A DNA stretch of 64,000 nt from Psoroptes ovis. Its lineage: Eukaryota > Arthropoda > Arachnida > Sarcoptiformes > Psoroptidae. The position numbers were made by a program, and so were the translations under genes. The stretch is from contig PQWQ01000022.1 in assembly GCA_002943765.1 (NCBI GenBank), forward strand, positions 496,001-560,000. The letters run 5' to 3'. The notes under the pieces were generated by a model. That model made no database searches. It was given only the letters and a program-made list of their open reading frames with translations, and was not told the origin of the DNA. Each line of letters starts with the position of its first letter. The stretch's first letter is position 1. Shown piece by piece: positions 56,838 to 64,000 of the stretch.

Positions 56838-57200
56838 TTTTCTGTCAAATTCGATTTTATGATTTGATTTTATAAATAAAAATATTTTTTATCATGGAAC
56901 ACGATGCGCCATCTATTGTTGGCTATTTTAATTCTTCGAATTTTTTTCTCACCAGGCATGCGCAGTTGCTTCTGTTTTTTCTATTTGAAGGTTAGCCTGT
57001 TTTCCACCTTATTCGCATTCGATTCACTCAAAAAAATTTTCACTCAAAGTGCTCAAATTTTGTTGTTTGTTTTTTTTCTCGGTTTTTCGTCAGTCGCTCG
57101 TTTCTGGTTATTTTCTCATTTTGGTGTTTTCGTGTTTCGAATCTTTCTAAAAATTTCTGTGATTTTTGAAAACAAATCAATTCGATTATAAGCGGCGAAA
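56838..57200 (+). promoter_or_regulatory. BCOR-like 3' UTR and RBM5/10-like promoter
   Basis: AATAAA at 56875-56880 ends the upstream gene. GCGCCATCTATTG (about 56906) and CATGCGCAG (about 56957) follow; they resemble YY1-type and NRF1-type sites of housekeeping promoters. The next start codon is at 57201. Site identities are inference. Confidence 0.45.
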
Positions 57201-60200
57201 ATGGGCAAAGATTCTTGGTCCAAAGAAAGGTATTTCGACCCTTGGTTTTCGAGTGAATCAATTCTAAACTTTGATTAACCCACACTTAGTTACCGAGATC
57301 GAAACAGCAATTTCAATAAACAACGTGGACATAGTTATAATTATCATAATCAAAATTATCAAAATAATCAAAATCAGAACAATAACAGTAGTGATAATAT
57401 CAATCGATCATCATCATATTCGAACAGTGTAAATAATCGTCGGGTATGAATTGATAATTATACAATAATTACTGATAAATGTGGTTGAAAATTGATTGAA
57501 TTTGAATGTGAAAAATTGATTAATTAATTAATTAATTATACCTCAATATATTATTTGATACAGTCATCGGAATATCATTATATTGATCATGATTTAACAA
57601 ATGATTCGAATGTTATGAGTAATGATAATCATCATTACGATGAGATGAGCAATGATCGATATGATGATGATTATTATGATGATTATCCAGACGATGATGA
57701 TGGCGATGGTGGTGATGGTGATGGACAACATCATCGAAAACATCACAATAAACATCATCATCGCCATAGATCGCATCATAAACATCATCACCGTAGTAGT
57801 GGCCACCATCACCGAAGTCGTGATCATCGTTCAAGAAGTCGTAGTCGTGAACATAGTAACCATAATGATGATAGTAATGATTCGTACTCGAATAATCAAT
57901 TCAATGAAACGATGGATGATCAATCAGATCAACAACGGCAGCAGCCGCATCACCCATATCATGAACGATCCTCATATCAACGTCGTGAAGAAAAACCATA
58001 CAATACATTGATGTTACGTAATATACCGCCACATGTTACCGATAGACAAGTACCGATTCCAATATTTGTGTGTCCAAAAATTTTCTAATTCTTGTTTTCG
58101 AAAGATATTGGCCGAAATTAATCAATTAGGATCCTATCCCAGAGATGTTCGATTAATGCGTAATAAAGAGACTGGTATGTTTATTGTATTTGATTGATTT
58201 AAGATATTTCAAGGCCAAGAACCTTTTATTTATCAATGATTCAATCAAAGGTCAATCAAGAGGATTTGCATTCATTGAATTCCCGACGATTGAACAAGCA
58301 ACACATTTGAAAGAATTGACTCAGGTATGTTAATGGTTTTATTTGATAGCGATGGAAATAATGATGATATTTACCAGGACATAATCACATTTGATAATGG
58401 ACAATATGAATGTACACTGTATTATAGTTTTCCAAAAGATAATCTACCATTCGATCGAAATGCATTGAAAAGTGATTGGAATTGTCCAAAGGTATTTCGG
58501 TTATTTAGTTTGTTTATCTTTGATTAATTATCATTTATTTTGTATTCGAATTTATTTTTAGTGTGGAATAAATAATTTTAAAAGACGTGATGAATGTTTT
58601 AAATGTGGTACCCACAAAGATGATAATCCATTCGGTAGTGGTGATGGTGATAATGATAATTATAATAATGATTACAATAGTAATGATAATAATAGTTTAA
58701 AAGTTCGTCAACCAACCAATGGTATTGTGGAATTGTTTGATTATATTTCCAATTTCGATAAAATTAAAAACAAAATTCTTTGTTTACAAATTGTGTTTGA
58801 AAACATTTCAAACATTTTTTCAAAAAACAGTGTTATTGATTGGAAATCTATCACCATCAACGAATGAATCGACAGTCTTGGCTATTATTGGATCATTAAC
58901 AGCATTACCTATTAAATCGATTCGTATGATTAATAATAATACTGTACCATTGATGGCGGCAACCACATCGACTGCAGCAGCGCCATCATTAACCAATACA
59001 TGTTGTGTTGAATTGCACAGTGTTTATGAAGCAACCGAACTGTATCAAATTATTACTTCTATGAATAATAACATGGGCCTTACAATTGATAATCATTTAG
59101 CAACCATATCGTATGGTCGACGTTTAGATCAAACGAATGCAGTGATACAACCGAAAATGGTACAAAATGTTGCCAGTGCAGCATTGGCTGCTGCACAATG
59201 GAAAAATTTGGATGATACCACAGCAGCAGCTGCTGCTGCGAATAATAAATCTAAAAAATCAAATCAACCTCAGCAATCATCGTTGGAAACTGTAACAGTG
59301 AATGGAATTAAATACCAAAAATATCCACCACCAGATTATAATCAATTTCAATATGATCAAACATCTGGTTATTATTATGATCAATCGACTGGTTTCCATT
59401 ATGATTCCGCTTCACAATATTTTTATAATTCGGTAATTATCACCAGTTTTTAATTATTTTAATTAAAACTTTGTCAATTCTTCACCCACAGCAAACTCAA
59501 AAATACATGTATTATGACCCTACGAATCAAATATATGTGACTGTCGACAGTAATGGTCAAGTGGCGAGTGATGCTGTTGCTGCTGCTGCCACCACTACTA
59601 CGGCACCGGCAGCAACAACTACAACCACATCGGCTGCTGCAGTGGCATCCGCATCTTTAAATGTTCAAGAAAATGATGAATCAAAAGTTGACAAAGCAAA
59701 AATGGCCAAAAAAATTGCCAAAGATATGGAAAAATGGGCAAAAACATTGACCAAATCCCAATGTAAAGAAGCGATGAACAAACAACAGCAGCAGCCGCAG
59801 CAGCAACCAACTGAAATTGATTCGATTAATGAATCTATTTCTACTTCGAATGACCAACAACAGCCACAATCGTCACCAACTCAATCATCATCAACAACAT
59901 CGACATCAACAACTACCGCAATCAAACATACAAATCCATTCGATATAATCAAAGCTGAAGAAGCGAAATTGATTGATCGTGAACGTTTGGCTTGTATGCT
60001 TTGTAAACGACAATTCAATAGCATTGATTTATTGGAAAAACATCAACAATTATCTGGTTTACATAAAGTATTATTATTATTATTATTATTGATATTTGAT
60101 ATTAAACGAGATATTATTATTATTATTGTTTTGAATATGTGATCTAATCCTCTATTATAAATTCATTCATTCATTTCCACTCTTATATTTAGACTAATTT

Positions 60201-60877
60201 GTCTGTATTACGGCAAACATTATTGAATGAAGAACAGTTGGAACATGTTGAACAAGTGGAAAGAGAGGTATATGTCTTGCTAATTGTGTTGATTAATTAA
60301 CTAATCATTTAATTATTTATTTGATTTATTCAAACAGATGAATTATAGAGATCGTGCCAAAGAACGTAGAGAAAAATATGGAATCGATGATACACCGGAA
60401 TTTTCCAAGCGAAAACTTGAATATGAAAAAGAAATGATGTCATTGATGATGAATAAATCAATGAAAAAAGAGCGAACACCGCCACCAATATCCAATGATA
60501 ATATTGGTAATCGTATGCTTAAAGCTATGGGCTGGGTTCGTATTTTTTTTTCATAAATTTTTCGAAATTTTTGAATTTCATTGTTTTACTGATTTATCCG
60601 TTTTATCATTCATTGAATCAAATGCAAATATATTTGCAGACTGAAGGAACTGGTTTAGGCAAATCTAATCAAGGAATGTCTGGCATTATTGAAGTGGAAC
60701 GTCGGAAATCTGGTCTTGGTCTTGGCAATCAAAATGCAACATTTCAACGTGAGTCTTTTGAACACTCATTCGAAATTGAATAATTGAAATTTTTGAAATT
60801 CAAACACAGGAGAATCATATAAAGATGCGGTACGACGAACTGCATTGCAACGATTCAATGCAATGAATAATAAATAA
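57201..60877 (+). CDS. RBM5: RBM5/RBM10-like splicing regulator
   Basis: Thirteen exons: 57201-57229, 57290-57443, 57564-58049, 58105-58174, 58251-58324, 58378-58491, 58562-58721, 58831-59432, 59492-60067, 60193-60267, 60338-60535, 60640-60748, 60810-60877. They join in phase to 904 residues. A His/Asp/Arg-Ser-rich N-terminus precedes RRM1 (about 208-300, NTLMLRNIPP, SRGFAFIEF). A RanBP2-type zinc finger follows (WNCPKCGINNFKRRDECFKCG, about 303-325, split by an intron), then RRM2 (about 363-465, VLLIGNLS), an OCRE domain of Tyr-rich octamers (about 531-590), a C2H2 finger (CMLCKRQF...HQQLSGLH) and a G-patch (about 838-882). The end SYKDAVRRTALQRF is typical. This order is specific to RBM5/6/10, nuclear spliceosome-associated regulators of alternative splicing. 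Confidence 0.93.
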
Positions 60878-60938
60878 GTTATGGATTCATTGAATAACAC
60901 ACATTCGTCCGGATCTCAATTGATAATAATCGGATATA

Positions 60939-61019
60939 TTAGATTGTCCGGAAAGTTATGGCCGATTTTCATGAGCAACTCTTTCTGATTAAGCTGAATG
61001 AATTTTTCGGACAGCCTAA
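60939..61019 (-). mobile_element. mariner-type MITE, subfamily C
   Basis: TTAGATTGTCCGGAAAG to TTTTTCGGACAGCCTAA, interior GATTTTCATGAGCAACTC; 61 bp after the RBM5/10-like stop codon. Confidence 0.85.
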
Positions 61020-62480
61020 TAATTGATTGTAATAACCCAAATGTCATATTTTTATTGAAATTGTATTTTTTCGTTTTTCTAAATTGTCAATGTTTAAATG
61101 TTTACATGAAAAATAAATGAATTAAATAAATAAACACCGATTTTTTTTACTAATATTCAATGGTCATGACCTTGTGTGTGTGGCCAATTGTCACATGGTG
61201 GTTTGTGGGGCTTTGAATTGATTGATTGATTGATTCAAAGAGGAACAACAAAACACGCGGATCTAATCAAAAACTTGTGACATTTGCTGCCGTTATCTGT
61301 GAACGACCCTTTGGTCATTTCGAATGCATCCGCTTTATGCCTTCAAACACGTTTTAACCTCTGATGATTAAGGTTTATCCGGGTGTGTGTGTCTGTAAGT
61401 ATTCAGCAATTGCCATGTGTTTTTTTCTGATTATTCACAAAAAACGTGTATGACAATCATGCCAGTCATTATCTGCCACTGCTACGCCAGCTTCAAATGA
61501 CAACATCTCTTCTTTCATTTGTTTTGTTGGCGACATTTTTCACTGGGAAAATGAACATGAAGAAGAACAGACACATTGTCTCTATGATTGTTGATGTTGC
61601 CATTGTCATTTGGTATTATACATGTATGATCATCATCATCAGCGAACGAATCAAGAGGGAAAATATCCATAACCATCAATGGTCATTATTATCGTTGAAA
61701 TATCATTCGAATTTCAAATGTTTTAAATGATCAATTCCTAAATACGTTCGAAATTGCGATTCAAATTGGATTTATACTTCAAGACGCTTCAAATGTGACC
61801 ATCATGGTCAATCAAACGATGTAATCAATAATGTCTTTGTTTTGCGCTGAATACTCGTTTGAATTTCAATCATTTCATACCGGTATGATTGTATTATGGA
61901 TCCTAAGACACTCTAACACTATTGAATTTGATCGAAATGAATCGATGAATTGAATATTCTTCAATCAAATTGAATTCATAAACCAAAACTATCAAACACA
62001 TTAAAATACACAGATGTGGTAATATTTTTTCATGGCTATAGTCGGATATGAATCGTCTATACGTGTGTGTACTTAGAGCCATTAATATTTGAAAATAAAC
62101 CTGGCCAAATCAACTGGCCGTCATTATTTGATGGTGATGGTGGATGTCCACCATTTCAACCCAACCAACCACCAACCCTGCCACCATTAATGACAATTTC
62201 TGCTTCGTTCATTTAGCCAAAAAGCATAATTTGACGGGAAGGAAAAATAATAATAACGACGATGATCATAATAATAATAATAATGGTAAAATGGTAATGA
62301 TGATGATGATGATAATAATAATATCAATGAATGCACGAAGCTTTGATGATAATGGTTTTTTTCATCACCATCACCATTCACCATCATTTACCTGTGTATA
62401 AGGTGGGTGGGGGAACAACAACAAATGGGGGCTCTGCCGAATCGGGTGTATCGCTTATGTATTATTGTTAGCCATTATAT

Positions 62481-62560
62481 TTAGGTTGTCCGAAAAGTTC
62501 ATTCGGCTTAATCAATAGAGTTGCTCAGCGAAAATCGGCTATAACTTTCCGGACAACCAT
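62481..62560 (+). mobile_element. mariner-type MITE, subfamily C
   Basis: TTAGGTTGTCCGAAAAG to CTTTCCGGACAACC, interior ATTCGGCTTAATCAATAG. Confidence 0.85.
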
Positions 62561-64000
62561 TGAACATTCGTCCTGGTCGACACCATCATCATCAGGTATA
62601 TTCAGCCTCTTAATCGACAAACAATGCTTTTTCACTCAGTGTGTTTCATTTCAATTGTTTTGCGCGTGTGTCTCCACGACCATTGTCAATCGTAGTTGTT
62701 GTATGTCGTCGATGGTTTGGCTTTGGTTGGTTGGTTTGGTATCATCAGGATTCGTCTATTTCATTGTTTGTTTGTTTGTGTAAGAAAACCATTAAAAAAA
62801 GTGAAGAGAGAATGATTCAATGAATGAATTGAAATTTCGAAAAGAGAATTTTACCTTTTTATTTACCTGTAAACAGGTAAAAATAATTGAATGAAATGAA
62901 ATAAACAAATAAATGAAAATGAGAAATGGGATGTGTTTCGTTTTCGAAAATGATTCTGCTTGTAGATTTATCCTCATTCATTTCATTTCATTTAAATACA
63001 ATGATCATTGTTGTGGATGATGACAAATGATCATCATCGTTTTAATGGTAAGTTTTTTTAGTCGAAAACAGTAGAAAAAAACGACCAGTTTTCAGAAATC
63101 AAAAAACGATTCATTCGAATTCATTCGATGATGGACACTGATGACGATTTTGATCAGTTTTTTTCAAAGATTTCGACCAAACACGTGACACAACACTTCA
63201 CTGAAATCTCGCAAGAATTATTCAATGATCATTATCTCTATGAATCGCTTCGCTAATGTCGACCCAAAATCATCTTCGAAACTAATCATTGTGACCAGTG
63301 ATTGATCATTTAATCTGACCATATTATCATCTTGGTTCAAATCAATGAATTAATCATTTGGTTTGTGGTTGACCATTATCAAATCTTCTTCATCTTCTTC
63401 AAATAATCTTCGCTGCGACAATAAGATGGTAAGTTTGATTTAATTCAATTCATTCATCGAATTTATTGATTTTTTTTACCAAAAGTTTTTTTTTCTACTG
63501 AAAAAAAAATGACAAGTAAAACATTAATGACAAGTCAGAATTTTGAAAGAAAAAAAAAACAATCGATACTTAGATACTCTTAGCAATCGATTCGAGACTT
63601 CATTTTCCTGGTTTGTTTTGGTTGTCGCCAAGAAACTTTGTTTATTTGTTTACTCAGTTCTTCAGTCATAAATCCGGTAACCAGAGAAAATATTTCGAAA
63701 AGGGAAATTCAAAACAAAAATTTTTGCCGTCTAAATACACACCATTAGCACAGGTTAAGTGAAAATAGTCGCCGAAAAAAAATCGAATTTTTTTCATTTT
63801 TTTTTTTATTTCGTTCGAATTCGATTTTCGTTTCACTGAATCGTTCGGTCGCCGATTCCAATGACAACCGAGAACCATACGAACACCACTAAATAATGGC
63901 TCGTACCTGGTCAATGAATATACCTGGTCGTTTCTCGTACCATTGGTGCATTGGTGTTTTCATTGTTTTTATGCCTACTCCGGTTGTCAGTGTCGATTAT

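Larger units (their letters stand above)
60878..64000. other. 3' flank of RBM5/10-like gene and region without a firm gene
   Basis: AATAAA signals follow near 61108-61135. Two MITEs (60939, 62481) and short (AAT)n/(GATG)n runs near 62270-62330 are present. Two ATG|GTAAG segments (63037 and 63426) could be first coding exons that hold only the start codon, but no continuing exon was recognised. A 77-codon frame at 61497-61730 with two hydrophobic stretches is unsupported. Confidence 0.5.

Noticed and set aside
57594..57834. Minus-strand Met/Ile- and His/Asp-rich frames
   Set aside because: They are shadows of the His/Asp-rich coding exon of the RBM5/10-like gene.
61446..61730. Open frame with two hydrophobic segments (Met at 61497)
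   Set aside because: There is no homology, no splice or poly(A) context and the length is within chance for this composition.
63666..63914. Minus-strand 82-codon frame (MTRYEPLFSG...)
   Set aside because: Mostly Lys- and Phe-rich from A- and T-runs; no recognisable motif. It could be part of a gene beyond the window, but the sequence alone does not support it.
1..64000. tRNA, rRNA or CRISPR features
   Set aside because: By eye I found no A-box/B-box pair with cloverleaf pairing, no rRNA-like segment and no spaced direct repeats; the MITEs are dispersed inverted repeats, not an array.

Overview
This is a eukaryotic nuclear window, AT-rich and compact. Most introns are 39-120 bp with GT..AG ends, genes are separated by 100-300 bp, and the coding sequence is clearly animal. 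The protein set (PUF60, PUS1, ZNHIT6, NSE1, NAA50, UFC1, TFIIB, eRF1, a BCOR-type protein and an RBM5/10-type protein) together with gypsy and copia retroelements and mariner-derived MITEs fits a small arthropod genome. An acariform mite is my best guess, but that is inference from style and I cannot verify the species.

Layout. 1-2214: 3' end of a rhodopsin-class GPCR gene (terminal exon 1943-2214) whose last intron is full of MITEs. 2410-9534: a nearly complete Ty3/gypsy element with an envelope-like gene, near-identical LTRs and two frame breaks. 9541-11316: MITE-rich spacer. 11317-11637: a small predicted two-exon gene on the minus strand. 11945-14629: a copia-type element that keeps gag, protease and integrase but stops before reverse transcriptase. 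14630-17043: spacer with an inverted pair of TTAA-bounded (piggyBac-like) elements. 17044-25081: PUF60 (minus) head-to-head with PUS1 (plus), which converges on a BTB-BACK gene (minus). 25082-36336: an 11 kb stretch without a recognisable gene, with MITEs, simple repeats and a few isolated exon-like segments. 36337-44737: a dense block of alternating genes: ZNHIT6 (+), RING protein (-), NSE1 (+), NAA50 (-), UFC1 (+), TFIIB (-), eRF1 (-), and a paralogous RING protein (+). 44738-50984: long 5' region with an LTR-like promoter segment. 50985-56837: BCOR-like ankyrin/PUFD gene. 57201-60877: RBM5/RBM10-like splicing regulator. 60878-64000: no firm gene.

The host genes are core nuclear functions: splicing (PUF60, RBM5/10), RNA modification and snoRNP assembly (PUS1, ZNHIT6), transcription initiation (TFIIB), Polycomb PRC1.1 (BCOR), the SMC5/6 complex (NSE1), N-terminal acetylation (NAA50), UFMylation (UFC1) and translation termination (eRF1). 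Several pairs share short divergent promoters. The strongest genome-level signal is a family of at least 29 hairpin MITEs of about 80 bp with TA target duplications and mariner-like ends, in four interior subfamilies. One subfamily sits in four introns of the BCOR-like gene. A second family of three 155-bp elements has TTAA ends.
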